Assembly: GCF_026000775.1 (NCBI RefSeq)
Contig: NZ_AP026830.1
Location: 1,945,056-2,009,055, forward strand
From: Vulcanisaeta souniana JCM 11219
GTDB taxonomy: Archaea > Thermoproteota > Thermoprotei > Thermoproteales > Thermocladiaceae
Direction of reading: 5' to 3'
DNA: 64,000 nt
Positions 33,869-42,804 of this stretch are shown piece by piece. The position numbers and the translations under genes are program-made. The notes beneath the pieces were generated by a model. The model made no database searches. It saw only the letters and a list, made by a program, of their open reading frames with translations, and had not been told where the DNA came from. Positions within the stretch are counted from its first letter, which is position 1. Every line of letters starts with the position of its first letter.

Positions 33869-34035
33869 AATATAGGTTATTAATCGCCCTAGTTTTATTA
33901 TTGATTGCGGCTTCTAATCATTTATGAACAGTTATATTTATTAATATTTTATTCAATATAAATGCATTATAATAAGTAACCAAGTACATCATGCTGGCTA
34001 AGCATTTAAACCGGCGTGTTCAAGGTGATTAGTGG

Positions 34036-34092
34036 TTTCGTGATGTGAGGGAGTACGGCTGAGTGTTGATGACGTGGTCCTTCACTGATTGG
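34036..34092 (+). ncRNA. Box C/D sRNA
   Basis: Box C GTGATGT (34040-34046), a 12-nt guide GAGGGAGTACGG, D' CTGA (34059-34062), a 3-nt spacer, C' TTGATGA (34066-34072), a 12-nt guide CGTGGTCCTTCA, D CTGA (34085-34088). Two 12-nt guides and tight D'-C' spacing are textbook for archaeal dual-guide 2'-O-methylation RNAs. A TATA-like CATTTAAACC lies about 26-30 bp upstream (near 34002-34010). It ends just before the rps8 promoter. Confidence 0.72.
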
Positions 34093-34133
34093 GTCAGTAA
34101 AGTTTTTAATTTGTGGTCTTATACGTTGGTTGT

Positions 34134-34526
34134 ATGGTAATGCTTGATGTACTGTCCAATGCCTTGATAATGATAAAGAACGCGGAGGCCAGGGGACATA
34201 AGGAGGTGGTTATTTGGCCTTCTTCTAAACTAGTGGGTAACGTACTTAGGGTTATGCAAAGGTATGGTTATGTCGGTGAGATTGAGTTCATAGAGGATGG
34301 TAGGGGCGGTAAGTTTAAGGTACAGCTTCTAGGTAAGATAAATGATACTAGTACGATAAAGCCCAGGTATAACGTTAAGGCATCCAAACTAATGGAGTGG
34401 GAAGAGAAGTACTTACCTGCCAGGAATGTCGGTTTACTGATCCTAAGCACCTCCAGGGGCGTTCTATCGCACCTAGAGGCTAGGCAATTGAATGTTGGCG
34501 GTGCGTTAATTGCATATGTCTATTGA
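34134..34526 (+). CDS. rps8: 30S ribosomal protein S8
   Basis: A 130-residue S8: '[20 protein letters not shown]', '[21 protein letters not shown]', the conserved '[21 protein letters not shown]' and 'GGALIAYVY' end. It binds 16S rRNA helix 21. The frame is open to 34113, but TTTTTAA (34102-34108) about 26 bp before Met 34134 indicates a leaderless start there. Normally S14 precedes and L6 follows S8 in archaeal operons; neither does here. Confidence 0.95.
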   Translation: MVMLDVLSNALIMIKNAEARGHKEVVIWPSSKLVGNVLRVMQRYGYVGEIEFIEDGRGGKFKVQLLGKINDTSTIKPRYNVKASKLMEWEEKYLPARNVGLLILSTSRGVLSHLEARQLNVGGALIAYVY

Positions 34527-34639
34527 CACGCTGGTCTCCTTTCTCGTTATTGGGTAAGTTACCATTTATTTGGGTTTGCCTTCCCTCATCTGCGGGGTAG
34601 TTAGAATGGTAAGAGATATCTCCACCTGAAGGTTTTTGG

Positions 34640-34900
34640 TCAAAGTTCTTCCTACTGGATTAAATTGCCGTAATGCCTTTATTATTCTGAGTGCTCCAGT
34701 TCTACCATAATCTACCTTACCAAGTTTAAAATCATAGACTGGAATTTTTATCGCCTCATCGAGTACAGCCTCTCAGGGCTTTATCCAAGCCTCCTAGCCC
34801 AGTACAGGCGCGATGCTTAGCCCTATGCCTCCTAATGAATTCCAGAACCTCCCCATCCGCAATCATTGTAAGCGTTAGGGCTCTAAATCCTCTCAACCTT
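34640..34900 (-). pseudogene. Decayed coding DNA between S8 and L32e
   Basis: Minus-strand frames give protein-like pieces broken by stops and frame changes: 'LTMIADGEVLEFIRRHRAKH', 'CTGLGGLDKALR', then 'VLDEAIKIPVYDFKLGKVDY' and 'RIIKALRQFNPVGRTLTKN'. They read as one lost gene of about 90-100 residues or more. The family is not identified; it is not L6. Confidence 0.4.
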
Positions 34901-34912
34901 CCGTGACAACAA

Positions 34913-34955
34913 TCGGCCAGAACCCCGCCCTTCAAGGACGGGGGGGCCGTCAGCT
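34913..34955 (+). mobile_element. IS200/IS605-like terminal hairpin remnant
   Basis: CCCCGCCCTT / AAGGACGGGG (34923-34943) with almost no loop, preceded by GGCCAGAA and followed by a G-run and CCGTCAGC. GC-rich 'CCCCGCCC...GGGCGGGG' hairpins of this kind mark the right ends of archaeal tnpB-carrying elements, where they form the 3' part of the guide-like RNA. No transposase remains next to it. Confidence 0.45.
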
Positions 34956-35126
34956 TAGAGTTTAACAGAGATAATAGGCGTGCCGTATCTCTCGGTTTGT
35001 TAATTAATTCAATACGTTAATCGTCGATTGGATAAGGTAGCTTGTAATTCCATCATTGTCCTGAAAGGCAAGGCTTTAAGTACATTGTGGTAAATTTAAA
35101 AAGGCATTAAATTAGGTGTTTCTGCA

Positions 35127-35723
35127 ATGTCCGCGGAGGAAAATAAGCCCACGGAGCAGGAGCAACGGCAGCAACAGGAGACAGAGTCTACCAACGAGCA
35201 ACCAGCTCAACAACAAACCCAAACTGTCCAACAGGAGATTGCCAAAACGGCCGAGACAAAGCCCGAGGTTAAGGAGGTGAAGTTACCAAGACCTAGGGCC
35301 TCGTTGAGTGGTAGGTTAAGGCAGTTACTGAGGCTTAGGTTGTTGATGGAGAGGAGGGAGCCGCGTTGGATGAGGATGGATGAGTGGAAATACCTTAAGG
35401 TTGCCCATGGCGAACATTGGCGTAGGCCCAGGGGTAATGATAATAAGATTAGGCTTGAGATTAAAGGTTACCCGAAGAGAGTTAAGGTTGGTTATGGAAA
35501 GCCAAGGCTTGTCCGGAACCTACACCCAAGTGGCTTTAGGCTTGTAATTGTCCACAGACCTGAGGATATTGATAGGGTTGACCCGACGAGGGATGCCGTA
35601 GTTATTGGCAGGACTGTTGGACTTAGGAAGAGGATTGAGATTGTTAAGAGGGCCATTGATAAGGGCGTTAGAGTCATCAATGTGACTAAGGACGTAATTG
35701 AGGAATTAAAGAGGACCCAGTGA
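35127..35723 (+). CDS. rpl32e: 50S ribosomal protein L32e with long N-terminal extension
   Basis: A 198-residue protein. The L32e core occupies about residues 80-198 (LLMERREPRWMRMDEWKYL, RPRGNDNKIRLEIKGYPKRV, GYGKPRLVRNLHPSGF). The first 75 residues are a Gln/Glu/Thr-rich disordered extension (EQEQRQQQETESTNEQ) followed by a basic linker. TATA AATTTAAAAA lies about 30 bp before the ATG. It is isolated from the L6-L19e-L18 genes it usually sits with. Confidence 0.93.
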   Translation: MSAEENKPTEQEQRQQQETESTNEQPAQQQTQTVQQEIAKTAETKPEVKEVKLPRPRASLSGRLRQLLRLRLLMERREPRWMRMDEWKYLKVAHGEHWRRPRGNDNKIRLEIKGYPKRVKVGYGKPRLVRNLHPSGFRLVIVHRPEDIDRVDPTRDAVVIGRTVGLRKRIEIVKRAIDKGVRVINVTKDVIEELKRTQ

Positions 35724-35725
35724 AC

Positions 35726-37645
35726 CTAGGTCTTTAACTTCTCATTGAACCAATCAACAATAGTCCTCAATCTAGTAATCCTATGGCTAGGCTTACCAAA
35801 CCTGGATAAGTCGTGATTCTCACCAGGAAACACAACCATCCTAACCTCCTTACCCAAGTACTTCAATGCAGTGTAGAATTGAATGGCTTGCTCAAACCAG
35901 CAACGGTAATCCTCAAGGGAGTGTATTATAAGTAATGGCGTCTTAACGTTCTTCGCATACATAATTGGGGATTTAGCAATGTAATCCTCCATGTATGACC
36001 AGAAGTCCCTGTCCTCACCACCACCTATTTGATCATTGGCAAAATAGGGGCCTATGTCACTTGCGCCAAAGAAACTGACCCAGTTAGATATCGACCTATC
36101 AGTGATTGCTGCCCTGAACCTATCCGTATGCGTTATTATCCAATTAGTCATGAACCCACCGTATGAGCCACCAATGACCCCCAATCTGCCTGGGTCTATG
36201 AAATCGTAACTCCTAATCACATAGTCAAGACCCTCCATTAAGTCCTCATAATCCCTCTCACCATAGTGCCCACGTATGTCCGCGAACTCCTCATCATAAC
36301 CATCACTGCCCCTGGGATTCATGAAAATAACCACAAAGCCCTCGCTTGTCAACAGCTGGAATTCGAACATGAATGAGTAACCGTAGGCCGTCTTTGGACC
36401 ACCATGGATTTCCAGGATCGCTGGATACCTAGTGCCCTGCTTAAGCCCTGCAGGTTTCATTAGCCAACCCTCAACCTCCTTATCATCGCTGGCGCGGAAC
36501 TTGAAGGGCTCGGGTTTTGAGAGTTCTACGGAATTAACCCAATTATTGAAGTTCGTTATCCTCTCCTCACTGCCATTAGACCATTTATACAGTTCCGTGG
36601 GCCTCAGCGGGTTCATGGAAATGAAGTATATTGTTCCATCTCCCATAGCCACGAAATCCTCAATACTCCCCTCGCTACCGATCACAGTCTCAACACCGCT
36701 ATTTACATTAGCCCTCACGAGTTTTGTTGATCCACCATCCATCATTATGAAGTAGACCCAGTCACCAACCCACTGAAGTCTAATCGGTGGTGGTGAACCC
36801 CTAACATCACTATTAAGGTTATTACCAACATTCCTATCAATGCCCCTCATTAGTTCAATGACCTCACCACCCTCGGGCCTCACGAGCAATACGTGATCAT
36901 GGGTAGCGAAGCCCCTATGAAGGTCATTACCCACTAACGCCAGGTACTTTCCATCGGGTGACCATCTAATCGCTGTTACACCATAATTACTGAGGACTGT
37001 GTATCGCTCACCATCTTCCAAACTTATTACCCAAATCTCATTCCTATATGGCTTAAATCTATTGGTGCTTACGGCAATAGCCGCCCTCCTACCATTAGGT
37101 TCAATGTCGTAGGCAACAACGTTAAAGTCACCATTCGTTACTTGCCTAATAGCTCCATTTAGGTCCAGTGAAAATAGGTATGACCTAAACGTGTGTATGA
37201 ATCCCCTGCCATTGAACCAAAGGGGCCATTCATTAATGAACTTAACATCCTCCTGTACAGGACCGACATTACTAATGAAGTACATGGCATTATTAACAAC
37301 GCGTAGGTCACTAACGCCACCACTTATGTATGCTATTTTAACGGCCTCGCTACCATCAGGAGGCAGATACCAAACCTCGGTGCCAGTTTTATCCTTACCA
37401 AGCCCTCTCCTAGATAGGAATACCAAGCCCTTATTACTTAGGATTCTCGGCGAGAAATCGCTATTACCTCTGGTGACTTGTCTCAGGGACTTACCATCAA
37501 AGGCCCATATGTTTCTTTCGTAATCCTCCAGGGAATCCGCAATCTTTGAAACGGTAAAAACTAGGGTATTGCTCTCAGCGTCGGCATTTAACTCATGAAC
37601 CATCCTTACCAATTTTAAATCCTCGATCGTTAATTTCCTAGTCAT
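35726..37645 (-). CDS. S9 family acylaminoacyl-peptidase/prolyl oligopeptidase
   Basis: A 639-residue cytosolic serine peptidase: a seven-bladed beta-propeller (about 1-375, with WD-like 'IRWSPDGKYLALVG') and an alpha/beta-hydrolase domain (about 385-639). The nucleophile Ser is in 'GVIGGSYGGFMTNW', the Asp in 'IHSLEDYRC', the His in 'FPGENHDLSR'. 'LEIHGGPKTAYGYSF' supplies the oxyanion region. It degrades short peptides or removes acylated N-terminal residues. It is convergent with rpl32e, leaving only 2 bp between their stops. Confidence 0.92.
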   Translation of the reverse strand: MTRKLTIEDLKLVRMVHELNADAESNTLVFTVSKIADSLEDYERNIWAFDGKSLRQVTRGNSDFSPRILSNKGLVFLSRRGLGKDKTGTEVWYLPPDGSEAVKIAYISGGVSDLRVVNNAMYFISNVGPVQEDVKFINEWPLWFNGRGFIHTFRSYLFSLDLNGAIRQVTNGDFNVVAYDIEPNGRRAAIAVSTNRFKPYRNEIWVISLEDGERYTVLSNYGVTAIRWSPDGKYLALVGNDLHRGFATHDHVLLVRPEGGEVIELMRGIDRNVGNNLNSDVRGSPPPIRLQWVGDWVYFIMMDGGSTKLVRANVNSGVETVIGSEGSIEDFVAMGDGTIYFISMNPLRPTELYKWSNGSEERITNFNNWVNSVELSKPEPFKFRASDDKEVEGWLMKPAGLKQGTRYPAILEIHGGPKTAYGYSFMFEFQLLTSEGFVVIFMNPRGSDGYDEEFADIRGHYGERDYEDLMEGLDYVIRSYDFIDPGRLGVIGGSYGGFMTNWIITHTDRFRAAITDRSISNWVSFFGASDIGPYFANDQIGGGEDRDFWSYMEDYIAKSPIMYAKNVKTPLLIIHSLEDYRCWFEQAIQFYTALKYLGKEVRMVVFPGENHDLSRFGKPSHRITRLRTIVDWFNEKLKT

Positions 37646-37694
37646 TAATAATACGGGAAATCATTGGACTATTAAGATTTCACCCAGGACAAAC

Positions 37695-38054
37695 TTAATA
37701 AATGAGCATACTCATTGTAATGACTATGAATATCAGCTCAGCAATTTCGTAATAACCATAATATCTGAGACCGTTGCGTTTATGTGATAGATAGGTCAAC
37801 GTACCATTTACGTATAGATAAACTCCGCCAACATGTATTAGCAGGAACAGCGTCGTCATAACCAGTAGTACTATGCCATAGTGGTTCAGTAAGAGGTACG
37901 TCAGGAGTATTACATAGTATACACTTTCATAAACAGCTATTGGCAGACCAATAAATCTCGGCACTGTAATGTACCTTAGGCTAATCAGCGATGTTGCGGC
38001 GTGTATAATAACCATAGGTATTGCTAGAACCAGTACTAAATCCGTGGGCACCAC
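37695..38054 (-). CDS. Small polytopic membrane protein
   Basis: A 119-residue protein with four predicted membrane helices (VLVLAIPMVIIHAATSL, IAVYESVYYVILLTYLL, IVLLVMTTLFLLIHVGG, EIAELIFIVITMSMLIY) linked by short basic loops. No family motif. It sits alone upstream of the S9 peptidase gene on the same strand (49 bp gap). Confidence 0.6.
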   Translation of the reverse strand: MVPTDLVLVLAIPMVIIHAATSLISLRYITVPRFIGLPIAVYESVYYVILLTYLLLNHYGIVLLVMTTLFLLIHVGGVYLYVNGTLTYLSHKRNGLRYYGYYEIAELIFIVITMSMLIY

Positions 38055-38208
38055 ATAAACCCTTAATTAAGGTGGTGATAAATCCCTTATCTATGTGAAT
38101 AGGTCTATCTTTATTGCCGTGGTTGGTACCGAGAAGACGCATTAAGAGTGTGATACTGAAATTGGGTCATGATTTAACAATACAATAATCATAACCATGA
38201 TTTATGAA

Positions 38209-38454
38209 TTATTTGACCGTTAATTTCCTAGCCTCCCTCTCAGTCTCCCTGAGCATTACAATATCTCCAACTCTAACTGGGCCCTTCACGTTCCTAGTTA
38301 TTACCCTACCCTTATCTCTACCTTCGAGTATCCTAACCCTAACAATATTGACCTCACCGGCTATTCCAGTCCTACCCAGCAACTGAACTACAAGGGCCGC
38401 AACAGCATCCTCATACGGACTAAACCTCTCAACCTTAGTCTCCTCATTGCTCAC
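38209..38454 (-). CDS. rps28e: 30S ribosomal protein S28e
   Basis: An 81-residue OB-fold protein with '[21 protein letters not shown]', '[21 protein letters not shown]' and the conserved end 'REARKL'. Its start overlaps the L7Ae stop by 4 bp (ATGA), a coupled operon seen across archaea. Confidence 0.95.
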   Translation of the reverse strand: MSNEETKVERFSPYEDAVAALVVQLLGRTGIAGEVNIVRVRILEGRDKGRVITRNVKGPVRVGDIVMLRETEREARKLTVK

Positions 38455-38972
38455 TTGGATTCACCCTTCCTGGCGGCCCTCTTGGTAGGCGCCCTCTCGG
38501 TCGGTGGCGCAGCCTGTGGCTGCGGAAGTTGAATCGGGTTTAAGCCAGCCTTAACCCTCACGTCATTTATTTGCTTAACAAGGGTCTCTAATTCGGTGGC
38601 TGCCTGCCCTGGGTCGATTATAACTGCCGAAGCTGCTGACGTACTTTGAAGGCCGGCTGATTTGCCAAGTCTCTCCTTACTAGGCACATAGACGTATGGA
38701 ACGCCCTTCTCTTCGCAAAGTATTGGTAGGTGGGCCACAATCTCCGGTGGGTCAACATCCTCGGCTATAAATACGAGCTTTGCTATTCCTCTCTCAACAG
38801 CCTTAGTGACTTCGTTAGTGCCCTTCTTGATTTTACCAGTTTCCCTAGCTGCTGACAAAACTTCGTAGGCCTTCTCAGCTATATCCTGCGGTACAGCGAA
38901 TCTCACGTAGAATGGCTTTCCCTGCGGTGGATTTGCGTAAAATGCCTTTGGGTCTACACTTACTGTCGCCAT
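38451..38972 (-). CDS. rpl7ae: 50S ribosomal protein L7Ae
   Basis: A 173-residue L7Ae. The core contains '[21 protein letters not shown]', '[18 protein letters not shown]' and '[21 protein letters not shown]'. It binds kink-turns in 23S rRNA, in box C/D sRNAs (two candidates in this window) and in H/ACA RNAs and RNase P. A C-terminal tail of about 45 residues, Pro/Ala/Gln- and Lys-rich, extends beyond the usual archaeal length. Confidence 0.95.
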   Translation of the reverse strand: MATVSVDPKAFYANPPQGKPFYVRFAVPQDIAEKAYEVLSAARETGKIKKGTNEVTKAVERGIAKLVFIAEDVDPPEIVAHLPILCEEKGVPYVYVPSKERLGKSAGLQSTSAASAVIIDPGQAATELETLVKQINDVRVKAGLNPIQLPQPQAAPPTERAPTKRAARKGESK

Positions 38973-39041
38973 ACTCGTTTATACCGTGAATCTAGCATTT
39001 ATAAGTATTTTTCAATACGAAAGAGGTGGAATATTGAGTAA

Positions 39042-39650
39042 TTACTTTGAGGCTATGTGTAGCGTGCTCCTTGTAGCCTTAAGCCCTGGCTCTCCATGCT
39101 GCACGATCTTTGATGTTATCACAAATTCCCCAAGATAGTGACCAACGTGCCATGGACTAATCGTAATTGGTAGATAGGTAATGCCGTTATAAACGGCTAT
39201 TGTTAAGCCAACCATCTCGGGCAGTATTATCATGTCCCTGGTATGTGTCTTCAGGGTTACCTTCTTGCCCTCGATCACGAGCTTCCTGGCCCTCCTAACC
39301 TTCTCAAGGAACTTCCTATGCTCAGGCTTTAAACCTCTCATTAACGACCTCCTCTGCCTTGCAGGTAATAACTTAATGAATTCCTCCATGGACATCTTTG
39401 AAATTTCCTCGAAGGTAAAGCCCCTATACTTAAACCCCTTCCATTCTTCTTGTGGTATTACGGCTGCGGTTAACCAACCCTTCCTACCAGCCTCTGCACC
39501 TCCCTCTTCCTCCTTAGTTGCTGCTGCCGGTACAGCCGCTGGCTTCTCTGCAGCCTTTTCCGCCGCCTTACCAGCTGCCTTAGCTGCAGCCTTGGCTCCA
39601 GCCTTCTCCTCAGCCTTACTGGGTGCCTTTGTTTCCGGTTTCTTGGACAT
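39042..39650 (-). CDS. rps19: 30S ribosomal protein S19 with Ala/Lys-rich extension
   Basis: A 202-residue protein. The S19 core spans about residues 68-202 ([32 protein letters not shown], '[22 protein letters not shown]', '[20 protein letters not shown]'). The first 58 residues are an Ala/Lys/Glu repeat-like tail ([18 protein letters not shown]) resembling a histone H1 tail, probably disordered and RNA-binding. It stands outside the L2-S19-L22 context expected from other archaea. Confidence 0.93.
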   Translation of the reverse strand: MSKKPETKAPSKAEEKAGAKAAAKAAGKAAEKAAEKPAAVPAAATKEEEGGAEAGRKGWLTAAVIPQEEWKGFKYRGFTFEEISKMSMEEFIKLLPARQRRSLMRGLKPEHRKFLEKVRRARKLVIEGKKVTLKTHTRDMIILPEMVGLTIAVYNGITYLPITISPWHVGHYLGEFVITSKIVQHGEPGLKATRSTLHIASK

Positions 39651-39780
39651 TCAAGTCCCACAGCATCAGCCCTTTTTATAACTTTTACTCGTTGTGGTGG
39701 CTCCCGCAGTCATTTTATACGAGTAAAATAAAATCAATGATAAACTAATACTTAATAAGTAGCTACACATAAATAATTAT

Positions 39781-41784
39781 ATGGAGGGAAAAACCAGGAT
39801 TCTTTGGCGTCCTAGCCAGGATGTGATTAAGGGTTCGAATATCTTGAGGTTTGTTAATTGGCTTAATGAGGTCTTTGGTTTCAATTTTGAGGTATCCATA
39901 GATAAACCAATGAGGAATGTCCACAATTATGATAGGCTCTGGAGGTGGAGTGCTGAGGACCTCGAGACTTTTTGGGTAAGTATTTGGCGCCACTTTGGTG
40001 TTATCCCCCACTCGCCGTATACGAAGGTTCTTGAGCCAAGGATAATGCCCGGTGCCCGCTGGTTCATTGGTTCAAGGCTTAACTACACTGAGCACGTGTT
40101 TAGGGCTTCCCGTTGGGGTGAGGAGGCAATAATTTACGTTAGGGAGGATGGGTTCAGGAGAAGCCTAACCTGGGACCAACTGTATAGGGAGGTTGCGGCA
40201 TTGTCTGATTGGCTTAAGGGCATTGGCATTGGTAGGGGTGATAGGGTTGCTGCGTACGTTAGCCAAGTCCCAGAGGCTGTGGTAGCTCTACTGGCCACCG
40301 CAAGTATTGGAGCCATTTGGGTTGGCGTGGGTGCCGAGTTGGCACCCAGGGCAGTCATTGATAGGTTTAACCTACTGCAGCCCAAGGTCTTGATTGCAGT
40401 TGATGGTTACCCATATAGGGGCAGGGTGTTTGATAAGTATGGCGATATTAAGCAGATTGTTGATTCCGTGCAGAGTATTGGGAGGGTTGTCATCATACCA
40501 AACATGAAGGATTCGGTGGAGTTGAGTCTCAGCAAGTCTGTCCATGATTGGAGGGAGATAACGGGTAGGAGAGGTGTTGGGCTTTCCATCGAGTCCATGG
40601 AATTCAATGAACCACTATGGGTTCTATTCACATCCGGTACAACGGGGATACCGAAACCCGTGGTCCACAGCCATGGTGGCGTACTCCTCGAGGCCTACAA
40701 GGTTGGTCTTCACATGGATTATAAACCAAGTGATAAGTTCACCTGGTACACGACGCCGTCATGGATGATGTGGAACTTCACGGTTAATGCGCTCCTCTTC
40801 GGCGCAACAATACTGTTCTATGATGGTGATCCAACGGTCAGGAACTTCGAGCCCTACTGGGAGATCACGGAGAAGGAGGGTCTCTCAATACTCGGTCTCA
40901 GTGCGCCCTATATTCACGCGGCCATGAAGTCCACGATAGAGCCCGGCATGCAGTTCAACTTAGGGAGCCTTAGGGAGATTGGTTCAACGGCTGCGCCACT
41001 GTCACCCCAGGGCTTTGAATGGGTTTATGGGAAGGTTAAGGAAGACGTGTGGCTGGCGCCGATCAGCGGTGGTACTGACGTGGTCTCCGCGCTCGTCGGC
41101 GGTTGCCCAATACTGCCCGTGTGGGAGGGCGAAATGCAGTGCAAGTGGTTGGGCGCGGCTGTTAATGTGTATGACGAGGAGGGTAGGCCCGTGGTTAATG
41201 AGGTGGGTGAGTTGGTCATCGAGAGGCCAATGCCCTCAATGCCCATCTACTTCTGGAACGACCCAGACTACAACTGGTACAGGGAATCCTACTTTGGTGT
41301 ATTTCCCGGCGTTTGGAGGCATGGTGACTGGGCTATGATCACTGACAGGGGCACCGTAATAATAACCGGTCGCTCAGACTCAACGATAAAGAGGAAAGGT
41401 ATCAGGATTGGTACCCTGGATATTTACAGGGTCGTTGAGTCCCTGCCTGAGGTTGTGGGTAGCCTAGCCGTTGAGGTTAAGAATAAGTTGGTTATCTTCG
41501 TTGCCTTAAGGCCAGGCCTTCAATTAACTGAGGAGTTGAAGAAGAAAATAAATGACGCACTAAGGAACCAATTAGGGCCTTACTACATAGCTGACTACAT
41601 AATACAGGTACCCGACATACCAATGACTAGGAATTACAAGAAGCTTGAGGTCCCCATTAAGAAGGTCCTAATGGGCTGGCCCATTGATAAGGCAGTGAAC
41701 ATAAACGCCGTGCTAAATCCAGAAGCTTTCTATGCGGTTATTGAGGCGTTGAAGCCGTACATGGACGAAATAATGAAGGAATGA
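39781..41784 (+). CDS. Acetoacetyl-CoA synthetase-type acyl-CoA ligase
   Basis: A 667-residue ANL-superfamily ligase. Residues 1-110 carry the acetoacetyl-CoA synthetase cap (ILWRPSQDVIKGSNILRF, ARWFIGSRLNYTEHVF). The AMP-binding motif is 'WVLFTSGTTGIPKPVVHSHG'; 'GGTDVVSALVGG' and 'WRHGDWAMITDRGTVIITGR' carry the adenylate- and hinge-contacting residues. The near-C-terminal Lys lies in 'RNYKKLEVPIKK'. It activates acetoacetate or a related 3-oxo or short-chain acid with ATP and CoA. It is followed 60 bp later by a gene of unknown role. Confidence 0.88.
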   Translation: MEGKTRILWRPSQDVIKGSNILRFVNWLNEVFGFNFEVSIDKPMRNVHNYDRLWRWSAEDLETFWVSIWRHFGVIPHSPYTKVLEPRIMPGARWFIGSRLNYTEHVFRASRWGEEAIIYVREDGFRRSLTWDQLYREVAALSDWLKGIGIGRGDRVAAYVSQVPEAVVALLATASIGAIWVGVGAELAPRAVIDRFNLLQPKVLIAVDGYPYRGRVFDKYGDIKQIVDSVQSIGRVVIIPNMKDSVELSLSKSVHDWREITGRRGVGLSIESMEFNEPLWVLFTSGTTGIPKPVVHSHGGVLLEAYKVGLHMDYKPSDKFTWYTTPSWMMWNFTVNALLFGATILFYDGDPTVRNFEPYWEITEKEGLSILGLSAPYIHAAMKSTIEPGMQFNLGSLREIGSTAAPLSPQGFEWVYGKVKEDVWLAPISGGTDVVSALVGGCPILPVWEGEMQCKWLGAAVNVYDEEGRPVVNEVGELVIERPMPSMPIYFWNDPDYNWYRESYFGVFPGVWRHGDWAMITDRGTVIITGRSDSTIKRKGIRIGTLDIYRVVESLPEVVGSLAVEVKNKLVIFVALRPGLQLTEELKKKINDALRNQLGPYYIADYIIQVPDIPMTRNYKKLEVPIKKVLMGWPIDKAVNINAVLNPEAFYAVIEALKPYMDEIMKE

Positions 41785-41844
41785 GGTTCCTTAAACCTTA
41801 GTTATTTATTTTGCAAAATGCCCATGAAAATAATGGAGTAGTTA

Positions 41845-42342
41845 ATGGATCCAAGGCTCAGGAGGATATACTCAAGGTGTATTGTCGAGGTCGAGCGCGG
41901 GACACTACCAGACCTAGTCAACGACAGGTATGACTACTTAATGATAGACCTGGCAAGCATAACCTACGGCCTCAAGAACCCAAGGGCATTCCTAATGAAC
42001 GTTAGGCTCGCCCTGGACTACGACTACCTAAGGCCAAGCGTGGTATTCGTGATTGACCACTCAAGGCCTGAGCATAAAGCCGTCGCTGAGACCAGGGTTA
42101 AGTGGTTCAGGGAGCTAGGCCTCGACTACATGCTCGCGGAGGACGAGCCAGCCGAGGTTAGGGCAGCCAGGGAATGCATGAGGAGGGGTAAGTGCATAGT
42201 CCTGAGCAGGGATTACGATCCGCTCACCGTGATGGATGAGATGATACAGCCAATAAAAATAACCGAGATGGCATGGATAAACAGGAAGATAACAATAAAT
42301 AAAGAATGCCTAAGTAATTATTTAAAAAAGAAAAATAATTAA
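41845..42342 (+). CDS. Hypothetical protein, possibly PIN/NYN-fold
   Basis: A 165-residue protein. It reads as a Rossmann-like alpha/beta fold with acidic residues at strand ends: 'YDYLMIDLASITYGL' (Asp), 'SVVFVIDHSRPEHKAVAETR' (Asp), 'LDYMLAEDEPAEVRAARECM' and 'KCIVLSRDYDPLTVMDE' (Asp). Four spaced acidic positions of this type resemble PIN/NYN nucleases, but no signature is exact, so this is inference. It is very basic at the C-terminus. A decayed copy lies at 26695-26870, so the family has been duplicated or moved in this genome. Confidence 0.5.
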   Translation: MDPRLRRIYSRCIVEVERGTLPDLVNDRYDYLMIDLASITYGLKNPRAFLMNVRLALDYDYLRPSVVFVIDHSRPEHKAVAETRVKWFRELGLDYMLAEDEPAEVRAARECMRRGKCIVLSRDYDPLTVMDEMIQPIKITEMAWINRKITINKECLSNYLKKKNN

Positions 42343-42804
42343 TGACTAGTATTAAATATTTTATTTACTTAATTTTAATAAATACCCATGTCTATTTATG
42401 ATTAAGTTATTCCTATTCAATGCTGAATTCACGGCATGAACGTTGAGAGTGCGCTTAGGGAGGTTATCAAGAAGGGTTTGCCTTTAACCTGCCTAGGGTT
42501 ATACAGGGATATTTCATACTTATTATATGAGGGTAAATGGTTACGAGATGAACTTCGTAATTAATCAAGGCCCAGGGAGTACATGCAGGTTACCTATGCC
42601 TCGGCAATTGATGAAACCGATAGGAGGAAGTCTGGGCATTGGTTAAGGTACATGAAGTACTTGGGTGTGGGATGGCTAAGGTAATTAGTTGGGACCTTGA
42701 GGATGAGGTCGAGATAGAGGGACTCAAGGTTAAAATAACACCGCTTTGGAGTTGGTTGCTCATGGGCTAATGCTTAAAGCCCATGGTAGTAATGCCAATC
42801 AACA
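42343..42804 (+). pseudogene. Spacer with three short coding-like frames, probably decayed
   Basis: Three plus-strand frames follow one another: 42436-42564 (MNVESALREVIKKGLPLT...), 42583-42684 (MQVTYASAIDETDRRKSGHW...) and 42672-42770 (MAKVISWDLEDEVEIEGLKV...). Each is protein-like, but they are 42, 33 and 32 residues long. Together they look like one or two small accessory genes broken by stops. No family recognised. Confidence 0.4.

Noticed and set aside
36432-37523. Plus-strand frames inside the S9 peptidase region
   Set aside because: Antisense shadows of a well-supported 639-codon gene with a complete catalytic triad.
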